Part shown: positions 53,250 to 63,131 of the stretch, in pieces
Layout of the letters: each line of letters starts with the position of its first letter
Numbering within the stretch: the stretch's first letter is position 1
Assembly: GCF_001625695.1 (NCBI RefSeq)
Contig: NZ_AUXY01000060.1
Location: forward strand, 1-64,000
Source: Pseudoalteromonas luteoviolacea H33-S
Lineage (GTDB): Bacteria; Pseudomonadota; Gammaproteobacteria; Enterobacterales; Alteromonadaceae
Direction of reading: 5' to 3'
Length of the DNA stretch: 64,000 nucleotides
The notes under the pieces: generated by a model
Databases searched by the model: none
Told to the model about the DNA's origin: nothing
What the model saw: the letters and a program-made list of their open reading frames with translations, nothing else
Translations under genes and position numbers: made by a program

Positions 53250-54038
53250 ATGTTACAGATCAATTCACCGAGTAACTCTTTCTTTAACAGAACAGAGCAA
53301 ACGAATAATAAATTAAATCAACAGTTAGCGACGGGTAAAAAAGTAAACTCGGCGGCAGATGATGCTGCAGCACTGCAAATAATTAATCGTTTAACTTCTC
53401 AGCAAGAAGGATATGGGCAATCTATTCGTAATGCTTATGATGGTATCTCTTATTCTCAAACTGCTGACTCAGCTTTATCTGGTGTTAATGATGCCGTAAG
53501 CCGAATTAGAGAGCTATCTATTCAGGCTGGCAGTGGGGCTTTAACGGATAGTGACAGACAAGCTTTACAAGATGAGGTATCACAGCTGCAAACCCAGATC
53601 ACAGAGACATTTGAAAATACCACTTTTGGCGGTGACCCTCTCTTTGATGGTGAGCAGGCAAGCTTCCAAGTTGGACCGGATGCAAATACCACGCAAAGCT
53701 TTACGCCAACAGACGGTACTGTTGCTGCGGGTATTTTAAGTGTAGATATTTCTACTCAAGCAGGGGCTCAAGCTGCAATAACTGCTGCAGATCAAGTTGC
53801 AAAAGATGTCAACTCGCAACGCTCTCAACTAGGTGCATTTGAAAATACTTTGGATAGTACAATACGCGGTTTAGGTAATCAGAGTGACCGTATTGCAGAG
53901 AGCCAAAGCAGAATAGCTGATACTGACTTTGCACAAGCATCAGCTGAAAGAGCTGCAAACGATATTCTATCTCAAACATCGATTGCGTTGAGAGGACAAG
54001 CTAATCAATCTGCATCTTCGGTACTTAACTTACTTTAG
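53250..54038 (+). CDS. Divergent short flagellin
   Basis: 262-aa flagellin-like protein with N-terminal NQQLATGKKVNSAADDAAAL and C-terminal RIADTDFAQASAERAANDIL, ending at SVLNLL. It is shorter than the other three (320 aa) because of a reduced centre, and clearly more divergent (MLQINSPSNSFFNRTEQTNN start). It is placed at the far side of the glycosylation island, next to flrA. Could be a minor filament, a distinct lateral-type flagellin, or a secreted paralog. A ribosome binding site GCGGAGGA is seen. Conserved in Pseudoalteromonas neighbours, as far as I recall. Confidence 0.85.
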   Translation: MLQINSPSNSFFNRTEQTNNKLNQQLATGKKVNSAADDAAALQIINRLTSQQEGYGQSIRNAYDGISYSQTADSALSGVNDAVSRIRELSIQAGSGALTDSDRQALQDEVSQLQTQITETFENTTFGGDPLFDGEQASFQVGPDANTTQSFTPTDGTVAAGILSVDISTQAGAQAAITAADQVAKDVNSQRSQLGAFENTLDSTIRGLGNQSDRIAESQSRIADTDFAQASAERAANDILSQTSIALRGQANQSASSVLNLL

Positions 54039-54076
54039 TAACAATTAATACTATTGTATTGATTCAAAACATACTC

Positions 54077-54116
54077 AGTGGCATTTATTTGGCGTTTACG
54101 TCAATAATTTGCCACT
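54077..54116 (+). terminator. Hairpin after flagellin 4
   Basis: AGTGGCA (54077-54083) pairs with TGCCACT (54110-54116), and an inner TTATT/AATAA plus GGCG/CGTC pairing extends it. No T-run. Possible transcription end or mRNA stabiliser ahead of flrA. Confidence 0.4.
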
Positions 54117-54122
54117 TAGGTA

Positions 54123-54150
54123 TTGCATCCCTTAGATACTCCCTTACAAT
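54123..54150 (+). promoter_or_regulatory. Possible sigma-70 promoter of flrA
   Basis: TTGCAT (54123-54128), 16-base spacer, TACAAT (54145-54150, five of six matches). Expected because flrA heads the cascade and should not need sigma-54. Confidence 0.4.
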
Positions 54151-54190
54151 CATACTCATAGACTTATAAAAATTTTTGGATCCAGTCCAA

Positions 54191-55627
54191 ATGATACTGA
54201 TCATCGATAAAAACAATAATCGCGCTTCTGGACTTGCAGCTGCGTTGTCATTTTGCGGACAACCAGCAATTGTAGTTACTGAGTCGGAATTTAGTCCAGA
54301 GCTGGTAAAAAAGTATCAAGAATGTAAGGTTGTCCTTGGCGCACTCGATGGATTGGATCATGAACGCCACATAAAGAGCCTTCCTGCTCACCCTTTTATT
54401 TTAGTTGGCGAAACACTTAGACCTTTATTATCTCTGGCTAACGTGATTGGGTTAATTACTGAACCATTTAGTCATGATGTGACTATGCAGCTATTACACG
54501 ACTGCCAACAGTACTTGAGTCTGCTACCGGGGCAAATCGAACAAGGGCGTGATGCTAAGTCATTTGATGGACTTGTTGGTGATACTGAAGCGGTAAAAGA
54601 AGTGAGATTTTTAATCTCTCAAGTTGCACAAACTGATGCCAATGTCTTGATCTTAGGTGAATCTGGAACCGGTAAGGAAGTTGTAGCTAGAAATGTACAC
54701 TTACTTTCTAACCGTTCTGATGGTCCTTTTGTGCCTGTAAACTGTGGTGCTATTCCCGGAGAGTTACTGGAAAGTGAACTATTTGGCCATGAGAAAGGGG
54801 CGTTTACTGGTGCCATTTCTGCTCGTAAAGGGCGCTTCGAATTAGCTCAAAATGGTACGTTATTCCTAGATGAAATTGGCGATATGCCACTGCAAATGCA
54901 AGTCAAGTTACTGCGCGTTTTGCAAGAACGAAGCTATGAAAGAGTAGGCGGTACTAAGCCAATTCAAGCCAATGTTCGCGTCATAGCTGCGACACACCGA
55001 AACCTCGAAGACATGATAGAAGAGGGTAAATTCAGAGAAGACTTGTTTTATCGTCTAAATGTTTTCCCTATTGAGAACCCTTCTCTTAGCCAGCGTGTTG
55101 ATGATATTCCGCTGCTATTGAAGGAGCTTCTTCGTCGAGTAACTGAGCAAGGCAATAAAGGGGTTAAGTTCACCGATAGAGCCATTGAAAGCTTAAAGTC
55201 TCATGCCTGGCCAGGTAACATTCGAGAGTTGGCTAATTTGGTGGAGCGTATGGCGATTATGTTTCCTGACAAATTGGTTGATGTCACTGATCTACCAATT
55301 AAGTATCGTTATATTGAAGTGGAAGCCTTTGAGCCCGAATACCCAGAAGAGCTTATGGAAAGAGATGCATTCAATGATTTATTTAGTGAAGGCTTTAGTG
55401 ATTTTGAAGAGGAAGAAGATATTGTGACGCCAGAGCAGTCTATGCTCGGTTTACTGCCAGATGAAGGGATCGAATTAAAAGACTACTTAGCTGATTTGGA
55501 GGTTAGTCTTATCACTCAAGCTTTAGAGCGATATGATTATGTCGTGGCTCGTGCTGCTGAAATACTCGGTGTAAGACGAACGACACTTGTCGAAAAAATG
55601 AAAAAGTACAATCTCAATCGAGATTAA
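54191..55627 (+). CDS. flrA: Master flagellar regulator FlrA (FleQ type)
   Basis: Sigma-54 activator of 478 aa from ATG 54191. N-terminal receiver-like domain lacking a clear phospho-acceptor Asp (as in FleQ); AAA+ domain with Walker A GESGTGKE (from residue 156), GAFTGA loop near residue 203, Walker B LFLDEIGD; and a C-terminal Fis-type helix-turn-helix ([20 protein letters not shown]). It should activate flrBC. The TTG at 54176 has no ribosome binding site. Located next to flagellin 4 and opposite tag. Confidence 0.92.
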   Translation: MILIIDKNNNRASGLAAALSFCGQPAIVVTESEFSPELVKKYQECKVVLGALDGLDHERHIKSLPAHPFILVGETLRPLLSLANVIGLITEPFSHDVTMQLLHDCQQYLSLLPGQIEQGRDAKSFDGLVGDTEAVKEVRFLISQVAQTDANVLILGESGTGKEVVARNVHLLSNRSDGPFVPVNCGAIPGELLESELFGHEKGAFTGAISARKGRFELAQNGTLFLDEIGDMPLQMQVKLLRVLQERSYERVGGTKPIQANVRVIAATHRNLEDMIEEGKFREDLFYRLNVFPIENPSLSQRVDDIPLLLKELLRRVTEQGNKGVKFTDRAIESLKSHAWPGNIRELANLVERMAIMFPDKLVDVTDLPIKYRYIEVEAFEPEYPEELMERDAFNDLFSEGFSDFEEEEDIVTPEQSMLGLLPDEGIELKDYLADLEVSLITQALERYDYVVARAAEILGVRRTTLVEKMKKYNLNRD

Positions 55628-55643
55628 GGCTGTACTAAATAGG

Positions 55644-56252
55644 CTATTTTCTTAGCTGTTTAGCTAAGTCTAAAGTTTCAATTAGGCTGATTAACGGCTG
55701 CTTCCTATGGCAGTCGTTATCATGGTCATTGACCATACCACAAGCTTGCATATGTGCGTAGACTGTCGTGGGTCCCAAAAATTTAAACCCTCTTTTTTTT
55801 AAATCCTTGGCAAATTTTTCGCTTATTTCACTTGTAGTGGGGTAGTCATCTTTGCTTTTAATATCATTGATGATTGGGGTAAAGTCCACAAATGCCCATT
55901 GGTATTTAGCAAAGCTGCCAAAAGCTGACTGAACTTCGATAAAACGTTGCGCATTGTTTATGGTGGCCAATATCTTGGCTTTATTACGAACAATTCCTTT
56001 ATTGTCCATAAGTATATCTACATCTTGATCTGACATGCTTGCGACTTTCTGAACATCAAACTCTTTAAAGGCGGCTCTGTAATTTTCACGTTTTTTTAAG
56101 ATGGTATACCAGCTTAGTCCAGCTTGTGCTGACTCCAGGGTAATAAACTCAAATAATTTGCGATCATCCCAAATAGGTACTCCCCATTCTTGATCATGAT
56201 AAGTAACATAATCTGGTTTGCTCTCATCAAGCCATAAGCATCTTTTACACAT
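55644..56252 (-). CDS. tag: DNA-3-methyladenine glycosylase I (Tag)
   Basis: 202-aa base-excision repair enzyme. Diagnostic: MCKRCLWLDESKPDYVTYHD start (with Cys2 and Cys5), EWGVPIWDDRKLFEFITLES, QAGLSWYTILKKRENY, and C-terminal HMQACGMVNDHDNDCHRK with His/Cys zinc ligands. It removes 3-methyladenine. It is inserted on the opposite strand between flrA and flrBC; it is unrelated to motility and probably independently regulated. Stop at 55644, 17 bases from the flrA stop. Confidence 0.92.
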   Translation of the reverse strand: MCKRCLWLDESKPDYVTYHDQEWGVPIWDDRKLFEFITLESAQAGLSWYTILKKRENYRAAFKEFDVQKVASMSDQDVDILMDNKGIVRNKAKILATINNAQRFIEVQSAFGSFAKYQWAFVDFTPIINDIKSKDDYPTTSEISEKFAKDLKKRGFKFLGPTTVYAHMQACGMVNDHDNDCHRKQPLISLIETLDLAKQLRK

Positions 56253-56458
56253 TTCAGTTCTCTGGTGAGGGTGTAATATAAGTATTTATCTTACATTAAG
56301 TACTTTTAATCAAGATATAGTGAGATTGATTTGAACGTGAAGTGAGCACTTTGAAAGTATCTCAAAAAGTGTGCTCTGGGTGCGCTAGCAATGATAGTGT
56401 CAAAGTTTTGTCCTGCCCATTTTTCATTTAACTACTTGTTATTTATATCAAATAAATT

Positions 56459-56475
56459 TGGCACGCGATTTGCTT
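56459..56475 (+). promoter_or_regulatory. Sigma-54 promoter of flrBC
   Basis: TTGGCACGCGATTTGCTTT has GG at 56460-56461 and GC at 56472-56473 with exact N10 spacing, nearly perfect consensus. Activation by FlrA is expected. Confidence 0.9.
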
Positions 56476-56509
56476 TTATCATGTCAGGAAGATTCATGAG
56501 AGTAGTGTC

Positions 56510-57616
56510 ATGGCGTTAGCGAAAGTGATAAATCCACAATTTGTGCCAGAAAATCAATATAACCCTTGCTTGTTGCAAGAAGCATATATTGGTGAGCTGA
56601 GCGACTTGCGGCAACAAGCAAGCTGGTTGGGCCATTTGGTCGATACTATGCCAGCCGGCGTTGTTGTATTGGATGGTCAAGGTATGATTGCCAAAGCAAA
56701 CCAAATTGCCAAAGATATGTTAGGTGAGCCACTAGAAGGTGAGAAATGGTTTAACATCATTCAACGCTCTTTTAGTCCACAGCAGGATGATGGGCATGAA
56801 GTCTCATTGCGTGATGGCCGCTTAATTAAGCTAGAGATATCAGCACTGACACCAGAGCCTGGTCAATTGATCTTAATGACAGATCTGACAGAAACTCGCC
56901 GCCTTCAAGCTAGAGTGGCCCATATGCAGCGTTTGAGTGCGCTTGGTAAAATGGTGGCATCGCTTGCGCATCAAGTCCGTACACCACTTTCTGCTGCGAT
57001 GTTATATGGCGCAAACTTGGTAAGTGAAAACTTACCGACCAAGTCACGTGAAAAATTCCATAATAAGCTCATGTCTAGATTGAAAGACCTTGAAAATCAG
57101 GTCAATGATATGCTGTTGTTTGCTAAAAGTGGTGAGCAGCAGGTTATCGAACAAGTATCGATGCAGCAGTTACTCAATGAGGTTAAGGCGGGCTCTGATG
57201 CAATGTTGTCATTACATCATGCCAAATTAGACGTCATATTACCTGATCCAGATATTGAGATTATTGGTAATAAAACTGCATTGGCAAGTGCTATCCAAAA
57301 TCTGATCCATAACAGTGTTCAAGTCATTGGCTCGGGCGCCGAAATTACGGTCAGTGCTGTGAAAGATCAAGATGAGCATGTTCGTATAGCTGTGTGTGAC
57401 AATGGGCCAGGTGTTGATATGAGTTTGGCAGATAAACTCTTTGAACCATTTTTTACTACGAAATCACAAGGTACTGGGCTGGGGTTAGCTGTTGTTAGTT
57501 CAGTTGCCAATTCGCATAAGGGGCGCGTTGAAGTAAACAACGAGCCAAACGGAGGAGCATGCTTCAGTATGCTATTACCCATATCTCAACATACTCAACT
57601 TCAGGAGGTTGTATGA
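56510..57616 (+). CDS. flrB: Flagellar sensor kinase FlrB
   Basis: 368-aa cytoplasmic histidine kinase lacking membrane spans. Residues about 40-120 are a PAS domain (LVDTMPAGVVVLDGQGMIAK), His154 is in the H-box SLAHQVRTPLSAAMLYG, and the ATPase domain has NLIHNSVQVIGSGAE (N-box), CDNGPGVD, FFTTKSQGTGLGLAVVSSV (F- and G2-boxes). Phosphorylates FlrC. It overlaps flrC by 4 bases (ATGA). Confidence 0.93.
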   Translation: MALAKVINPQFVPENQYNPCLLQEAYIGELSDLRQQASWLGHLVDTMPAGVVVLDGQGMIAKANQIAKDMLGEPLEGEKWFNIIQRSFSPQQDDGHEVSLRDGRLIKLEISALTPEPGQLILMTDLTETRRLQARVAHMQRLSALGKMVASLAHQVRTPLSAAMLYGANLVSENLPTKSREKFHNKLMSRLKDLENQVNDMLLFAKSGEQQVIEQVSMQQLLNEVKAGSDAMLSLHHAKLDVILPDPDIEIIGNKTALASAIQNLIHNSVQVIGSGAEITVSAVKDQDEHVRIAVCDNGPGVDMSLADKLFEPFFTTKSQGTGLGLAVVSSVANSHKGRVEVNNEPNGGACFSMLLPISQHTQLQEVV

Positions 57617-59022
57617 GCAATAAAATTCTAGTCGTTGAAGATGACGCAGGTTTACGAGAAGCATTATTGGACACATTAGAGCTTGCTGGCATTGATTGTG
57701 TTGAGGCTGATAGCGCAGAGCAAGCTATGGTATTACTCAAACAGCAGGGCTTCTCGCTGGTGGTAAGCGATGTTCAAATGGGACAAATGAGCGGTATTGA
57801 TTTGCTTAAAAGCATTAAGCTGAATTATCCAAATCTACCTGTTTTGATGATGACGGCGTACGCAACGATTGATGACGCTGTAGAAGCCATGCGACTTGGT
57901 GCAATTGATTATATGGCGAAGCCATTTGCACCAGAAGTATTGTTGAATATGGTAAGCCGTTATATGCCTGAAAAGGAGAAAGAAACGGATGGCCCTATTG
58001 TCGCTGATCCAAAAAGTCTTCAGTTATTAAGTCTTGCCAAAAAAGTGGCGCTGTCAGATGCCAGTGTGATGGTATTGGGTCCAAGTGGCTCGGGTAAAGA
58101 AGTACTAGCTCGTTATATTCATGACAGTTCTGAGCGTAATAGTGAGCCTTTTGTCGCCATTAACTGTGCGGCGATCCCTGAAAATATGCTTGAGGCAACA
58201 CTATTTGGCTATGAAAAAGGCGCATTCACAGGTGCAATTCAGGCTTGTCCTGGTAAGTTCGAGCAAGCACAAAAAGGGACCATCTTACTCGATGAAATTA
58301 CTGAGATGGACTTAGGCTTGCAGGCAAAGCTTTTACGTGTTTTGCAAGAGCGTGAAGTAGAGAGGTTAGGTGGCAGAAAAACCATCGAATTGGATGTCAG
58401 AGTTTTGGCGACCAGCAACCGAGATTTGAAAGATGCTGTTGCTGAAGGCAAATTTCGAGAAGATTTGTATTATAGATTAAATGTTTTTCCGCTGACTTGG
58501 TTACCTTTGAAAGAGAGAGCTGCAGACATTGTACCTTTAGCTGTGCACTTGATTGAAAGACATTGTCAAAAGTCGAATCAATTGGCTCCTAAGTTGACCG
58601 TAGCTGCGCAGCAAAAATTATTACAGCATGCTTGGCCTGGCAATGTGAGGGAGCTGGATAATGTGGTTCAACGCGCATTGATCCTACAGCAGGGGGAGCA
58701 AGTCACTGATGCTGATATTTTCATTGAAAATTTAGCACCAGTGGAACTATCGACTGAACAGGTTTTGGTTTCCCGACCCGTTGAGCTTGATGCTTCACCG
58801 TATAATGCTTACCCAAACATGGAATCTGAAACACCTAGCTCTAGTGATAACATGAGTTACAAAGAAGAACTTCAGGACAAAGAGCATCAAATTATATTAG
58901 ACACGCTTACTCGCTGTAATGGTAAACGAAAAGATGTTGCTGAGATACTTGGGATCAGTCCAAGAACGCTCAGATATAAATTGGCCAAAATGCGGGATTT
59001 AGGCCTACCAGTCCCTGCTTAA
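57613..59022 (+). CDS. flrC: Flagellar response regulator FlrC
   Basis: 469-aa sigma-54-dependent response regulator. Receiver domain with Asp53 (LVVSDVQMG), AAA+ domain with Walker A GPSGSGKE, GAFTGA loop ([12 protein letters not shown]), and C-terminal Fis-type helix-turn-helix (RKDVAEILGISPRTLRYKLA). Activates the class III promoters such as flgB, flgF, flgJ, fliE and flagellin 2. True start is ATG 57613, overlapping the flrB stop, with GGAGG upstream; the longer frame from 57559 lies in flrB. Confidence 0.94.
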   Translation: MSNKILVVEDDAGLREALLDTLELAGIDCVEADSAEQAMVLLKQQGFSLVVSDVQMGQMSGIDLLKSIKLNYPNLPVLMMTAYATIDDAVEAMRLGAIDYMAKPFAPEVLLNMVSRYMPEKEKETDGPIVADPKSLQLLSLAKKVALSDASVMVLGPSGSGKEVLARYIHDSSERNSEPFVAINCAAIPENMLEATLFGYEKGAFTGAIQACPGKFEQAQKGTILLDEITEMDLGLQAKLLRVLQEREVERLGGRKTIELDVRVLATSNRDLKDAVAEGKFREDLYYRLNVFPLTWLPLKERAADIVPLAVHLIERHCQKSNQLAPKLTVAAQQKLLQHAWPGNVRELDNVVQRALILQQGEQVTDADIFIENLAPVELSTEQVLVSRPVELDASPYNAYPNMESETPSSSDNMSYKEELQDKEHQIILDTLTRCNGKRKDVAEILGISPRTLRYKLAKMRDLGLPVPA

Positions 59023-59030
59023 TTCTTTAT

Positions 59031-59061
59031 AAAGCAACCAGTTAAAACCTGGTTGCTTTTT
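59031..59061 (+). terminator. Intrinsic terminator after flrC
   Basis: AAAGCAACCA (59031-59040) pairs with TGGTTGCTTT (59050-59059), followed by T residues. Confidence 0.8.
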
Positions 59062-59124
59062 CACCCGTCAAAAAACCGACCTCACAATTACAACTTTAAC
59101 ACATTGATTTTAAACAATTAAAAG

Positions 59125-59142
59125 TTGGCATGTATCATGCTT
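59125..59142 (+). promoter_or_regulatory. Sigma-54 promoter of fliEFGHI
   Basis: TTGGCATGTATCATGCTT has GG at 59127-59128 and GC at 59139-59140 with exact spacing, about 38 bases before the fliE start. Confidence 0.85.
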
Positions 59143-59176
59143 TAAACCTTGTAAGAGAATTTACAGGGTGAGCAAC

Positions 59177-59512
59177 ATGAAAATTCAAAATACCAGTTTA
59201 TATCAAGAGATGCAGTCAATGGCATCTCAAGCAGGCCGTATCGAGCCTCAAGTGAAGCAACCCATGGATGCGACAGCGGCGACATCAAGCGCGCAGTTTG
59301 GTGATATTTTGAAAGGCGCGTTAAATAACGTCGCTGATTTGCAAAGAGATGCAAAAGCGAAAGTCACTGCCGTGGAAATGGGTGACCGAAGTGTTTCCTT
59401 AGCAGAAGCAATGATCGCAAAAAACAAATCATCAGTGGCCTTTGAAGCAACCGTTCAAGTTCGTAACAAACTTGTCGAAGCTTACAAAGACATTATGAGC
59501 ATGCCTGTGTAA
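59177..59512 (+). CDS. fliE: Flagellar hook-basal body protein FliE
   Basis: 111-aa rod-MS-ring adaptor. The C-terminal region LVEAYKDIMSMPV and VQVRNKLVEAY are conserved in FliE. First gene of a long export-apparatus operon. ATG 59177 is preferred, with GGTG as a ribosome binding site; the GTG at 59168 is the alternative. The mid part (FGDILKGALNNVADLQRDAK) is typical. Confidence 0.93.
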   Translation: MKIQNTSLYQEMQSMASQAGRIEPQVKQPMDATAATSSAQFGDILKGALNNVADLQRDAKAKVTAVEMGDRSVSLAEAMIAKNKSSVAFEATVQVRNKLVEAYKDIMSMPV

Positions 59513-59537
59513 TTAATGAGATGATTGGAGAGTAACT

Positions 59538-61256
59538 GTGGCTACAAATCAAACGACAGATCTAGCACTTTCAGACGGCCCTGCAGGGGCTGTTGCTGAA
59601 GGCGCAGACACCCAACAAGAGCAAAAGTCTGGTTATTTTAGTGCTTTAAGTGGCGTTGATATGCTACGTCAAGTTACGCTCGTAATCGCCTTAGCAATTT
59701 GTTTGGCAATCGCCATCTTCATTATTATTTGGGCTCGCCAACCTGATATGCGCCCACTTGGTCAGTACCCAACTGATGAGCTAGTCCAAACACTCGATTT
59801 TCTAGATGCGCAAAAAATTGAGTATGAACTAGATGGCAATACCATCATGGTTGCTGAAACAGATTATCAAAATATCAAACTTAAAATGGCGCGGGATGGC
59901 TTTACACAATCGCCAACCTCTGGCACTGATATTTTGATGCAAGATATGGGTTTTGGCGTCAGTCAGCGTCTTGAGAGAGAAAGGCTGAAGCATAGCCGTG
60001 AGCAGCAGTTAGCGCGCACAATTGAAGAATTACAAGATATTAATCGTGCTAAAGTGCTACTCGCCATACCTAAAGAGAATGTATTTGCTCGTCGTGAGAA
60101 AAAGCCTTCCGCAACTGTGGTGTTAACAATGAAGCGTGGTCGCACGCTCGATGGAGAAGAAGTTGACTCTATTGTTGATATTGTAGCCTCGGCTGTTCAG
60201 GGTCTTGAACCTTCTCGTGTAACCGTGACAGATCAAAATGGTCGTTTGTTAAATTCTGGTTCGCAAGATTCATTGGCGGCACGTTCTCGTAAAGAATATG
60301 AAATAGAACGCAAACGTGAGTCAGAGTACTTATCAAAAATTGACAGTATCATGATCCCAGTGGTTGGCTTGGGCAATTTTACTGCACAAGTTGATTTGAC
60401 CATGGACTTTAGCGCAGTTGAAGAAACACATAAACGCTTCAACCCAGATTTACCAGCAGTGCGCAGTGAAACAACATTTGAAGAGAATAACATTGGTGGG
60501 ATCACCGCCGGTATTCCTGGCGCATTAACTAACCAGCCACCAATGGACTCAAATATTCCAGAAGTCGCTGGGCCGGGCGGTAGCGGTAAAGGCACGACTC
60601 CTAGCCGCTCTCAAAGAGAAGCAACACGAAACTATGAGCTGGACACCACGATTTCTCACAAGCGTCAACAAACAGGTGTTATTCGTCGGATCAGTGTGTC
60701 AGTTGCGGTTGACTATGTCGCTAAAGCCGATGCTGAGGGCAATGTGTCCATGGTGCCTCGCGCACAAGAAGAATTGAATAACATACGTCGCTTACTACAA
60801 GGTGGTGTTGGTTTTGATATGCAACGCGGCGATGCATTAGAAGTGGTTACAGTGCCGTTTGTGCGCGAAGATATTTTAGAAGCTTCAGAGCTACCTCTTT
60901 GGGAGCAAGAGTGGTTTATGAAGGTTGCACGTTTAGCTGCTGGTGCTTTAGTTATCATTGTATTGATAATGGCGGTAGTTCGCCCTATGCTGAAAAGACT
61001 TATTTACCCAGACGATACACTTGAGGACTACGATGAGGATGCACTTACTGCAGGTGTAGACTTAGGAGATAGTACTTTAGATATGCTAAGTAACGACTTT
61101 GATGAATCAGCTGTTGGCTTCTCCTCGGATGGTACATTACAATTGCCAGACTTACATGGAGATGAAGATCTATTGAAAGCGGTTCGAGCATTGGTAGCAA
61201 ATGAGCCTGAGCTTTCTTCACAAGTGGTCAAAGCGTGGTTAACTGAAGATGAGTGA
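59538..61256 (+). CDS. fliF: MS-ring protein FliF
   Basis: 572-aa membrane protein forming the MS ring. Two transmembrane segments at about residues 46-65 (VTLVIALAICLAIAIFIIIW) and 463-482 (RLAAGALVIIVLIMAVVRPM) flank a periplasmic domain with RQPDMRPLGQYPTDELVQTL. The start is GTG 59538 with GGAGAGTAAC nearby. It overlaps fliG by 8 bases. Confidence 0.94.
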   Translation: MATNQTTDLALSDGPAGAVAEGADTQQEQKSGYFSALSGVDMLRQVTLVIALAICLAIAIFIIIWARQPDMRPLGQYPTDELVQTLDFLDAQKIEYELDGNTIMVAETDYQNIKLKMARDGFTQSPTSGTDILMQDMGFGVSQRLERERLKHSREQQLARTIEELQDINRAKVLLAIPKENVFARREKKPSATVVLTMKRGRTLDGEEVDSIVDIVASAVQGLEPSRVTVTDQNGRLLNSGSQDSLAARSRKEYEIERKRESEYLSKIDSIMIPVVGLGNFTAQVDLTMDFSAVEETHKRFNPDLPAVRSETTFEENNIGGITAGIPGALTNQPPMDSNIPEVAGPGGSGKGTTPSRSQREATRNYELDTTISHKRQQTGVIRRISVSVAVDYVAKADAEGNVSMVPRAQEELNNIRRLLQGGVGFDMQRGDALEVVTVPFVREDILEASELPLWEQEWFMKVARLAAGALVIIVLIMAVVRPMLKRLIYPDDTLEDYDEDALTAGVDLGDSTLDMLSNDFDESAVGFSSDGTLQLPDLHGDEDLLKAVRALVANEPELSSQVVKAWLTEDE

Positions 61257-62289
61257 TGAAGAACAAAAACAACTGCCCCCTACATTTGATGTAGAAAAGT
61301 TAGATGGCGTCGATAAAGCCGCCATCTTACTGCTCAGTTTAACAGAAGAAGATGCGGCGCAAATTTTAAAACATTTAGAACCCAAGCAAGTACAGAAAGT
61401 GGGTATGGCGATGGCGGCAATTGATGATTTGTCACAATCCAAAATTAGTGCCGTACATAATTTGTTTATTGAACAAATTCAGAGTTTTAGTACTATTGGT
61501 TTCCAGTCAGAAGACTTCATTAAAAAAGCCCTGACGGCAGCGTTAGGTGAAGACAAAGCTGCAAGTTTAATAGACCAAATTGTTATGGGGTCTGGTGCGA
61601 AGGGGTTAGATTCATTGAAGTGGATGGACTCAAAGCAGGTTGCCAACATTATCCGCAATGAGCACCCGCAGATCCAAACAATTGTATTGTCTTATCTAGA
61701 GCCTGAACAATCTGCTGAGATACTTTCACAGTTTACTGAGAAAGTGCGGTTAGACTTAACAATGCGTATTGCAAACCTTGAAGAAGTTCAGCCAGCAGCA
61801 CTGCAAGAGCTTAACGAAATCATGGAAAAACAATTCGCAGGTCAAGCGGGTGCACAAGCCGCGAAAATGGGTGGCTTGAAAGCTGCTGCTGACATCATGA
61901 ACTACCTAGATACCAATGTTGAAGGTCAGTTAATGGACTCAATTCGTGAACATGACGAAGAGATGTCACAGCAAATTCAAGACTTGATGTTCGTATTTGA
62001 AAACTTGATGGACGTAGAAGACCGAGGTATTCAAGCAATACTGAGGGAAGTACAGCAAGATGTCTTGATGAAAGCCATTAAAGGCGCAGATGATTCATTG
62101 AAAGATAAGATTCTAAGCAATATGTCTAAGCGTGCCGCTGAAATGATGGCCGATGATCTAGAGGCAATGCCACCTGTGAGGATCAGTGAAGTAGAAGCCG
62201 CACAAAAAGAAATATTGGCAACAGCTAGACGTTTAGCTGACTCAGGAGAGATCATGCTTGGCGGTGGTGGCGGTGAGGAGTTCCTGTAA
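61249..62289 (+). CDS. fliG: Motor switch protein FliG
   Basis: 346-aa rotor protein. N-terminal FliF-binding domain (VDKAAILLLSLTEEDAAQIL), middle domain with EHPQIQTIVLSYLEP, C-terminal torque-generating domain (FVFENLMDVEDRGIQAILRE with charged helix residues). It overlaps fliF by 8 bases, giving a coupled start. Confidence 0.95.
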   Translation: MSDEEQKQLPPTFDVEKLDGVDKAAILLLSLTEEDAAQILKHLEPKQVQKVGMAMAAIDDLSQSKISAVHNLFIEQIQSFSTIGFQSEDFIKKALTAALGEDKAASLIDQIVMGSGAKGLDSLKWMDSKQVANIIRNEHPQIQTIVLSYLEPEQSAEILSQFTEKVRLDLTMRIANLEEVQPAALQELNEIMEKQFAGQAGAQAAKMGGLKAAADIMNYLDTNVEGQLMDSIREHDEEMSQQIQDLMFVFENLMDVEDRGIQAILREVQQDVLMKAIKGADDSLKDKILSNMSKRAAEMMADDLEAMPPVRISEVEAAQKEILATARRLADSGEIMLGGGGGEEFL

Positions 62290-62292
62290 AGT

Positions 62293-63111
62293 ATGTCTGA
62301 TCCTAAATTTCACCGTGGACGCCCTGTACATGGAGAGGCCGTTGATGCGTTACTCGATCATTTAGAGGAGTGGCCGATACCGGATGTCAAAGAGGACCTA
62401 AGTGGGTTGAGCGGTCGTTCAACCGCAATGGGTACTCCGCTTGAAGAGTTGTATACCAAGACCGAACGTAATACAGAGCCTGAAGCTGTTGAGCCTGAAA
62501 TCCCAACTTTGACATTGGAGGAGCTTGAGCAGATCCGTCAAGATGCATATGACGAGGGGTTAAAACAAGGCCATGAGCAAGGTTATATTGAAGGGTTTGA
62601 AAAGGGCGCTAAAGAGGGCAATGAAGCTGGTCAGAAGGAAGGGTTAGAGATAGGTAAGCAACAAGGCCTTGAAGATGCAAAGCCCTTGGTGGAAGAAAGA
62701 CTGCAAACATTAACACAGTTAATTGAAAAAGTTCATGATCCGCTTAAGCAAGTTGATGATGCTTGCGAGAAGCAATTAATTGAACTCGTCAGTTTATTGA
62801 CACAACAAATTACTTTCCACGAGATAAAGTCAAATCCTGAATTGATCCTCCAAGCTTTGAAAAAAGGTCTGGATGCGTTACCCATTGGCGAGGTGCAACT
62901 TAAAATCCATCTGCACCCTGATGACCTTTCATTAGTTGAAGAAGCCTATGGGGCAGATATGATCCACAAGCAACAATGGCAGTTGATTCCCGAGCCTACC
63001 TTTGAACGTGGCGGTTGTGAAATTAAATCACTGATCTCTTCCATCGATTTAACGGTAAAAACTCGTTTGACTGAAATATTGGAGAAGTTTTTGCATGACA
63101 GTGGTATCTAA
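62293..63111 (+). CDS. fliH: Flagellar export regulator FliH
   Basis: 272-aa regulator of the FliI ATPase. The central region is a long coiled coil with repeated G-x3-G-type glycine spacing (GLKQGHEQGYIEGFEKGAKE), and the C-terminal globular part contains KIHLHPDDLSLVEEAYG. Position between fliG and fliI is diagnostic. It starts four bases after fliG. Confidence 0.93.
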   Translation: MSDPKFHRGRPVHGEAVDALLDHLEEWPIPDVKEDLSGLSGRSTAMGTPLEELYTKTERNTEPEAVEPEIPTLTLEELEQIRQDAYDEGLKQGHEQGYIEGFEKGAKEGNEAGQKEGLEIGKQQGLEDAKPLVEERLQTLTQLIEKVHDPLKQVDDACEKQLIELVSLLTQQITFHEIKSNPELILQALKKGLDALPIGEVQLKIHLHPDDLSLVEEAYGADMIHKQQWQLIPEPTFERGGCEIKSLISSIDLTVKTRLTEILEKFLHDSGI

Positions 63112-63131
63112 AAATTATTGCGCCATGTTAA

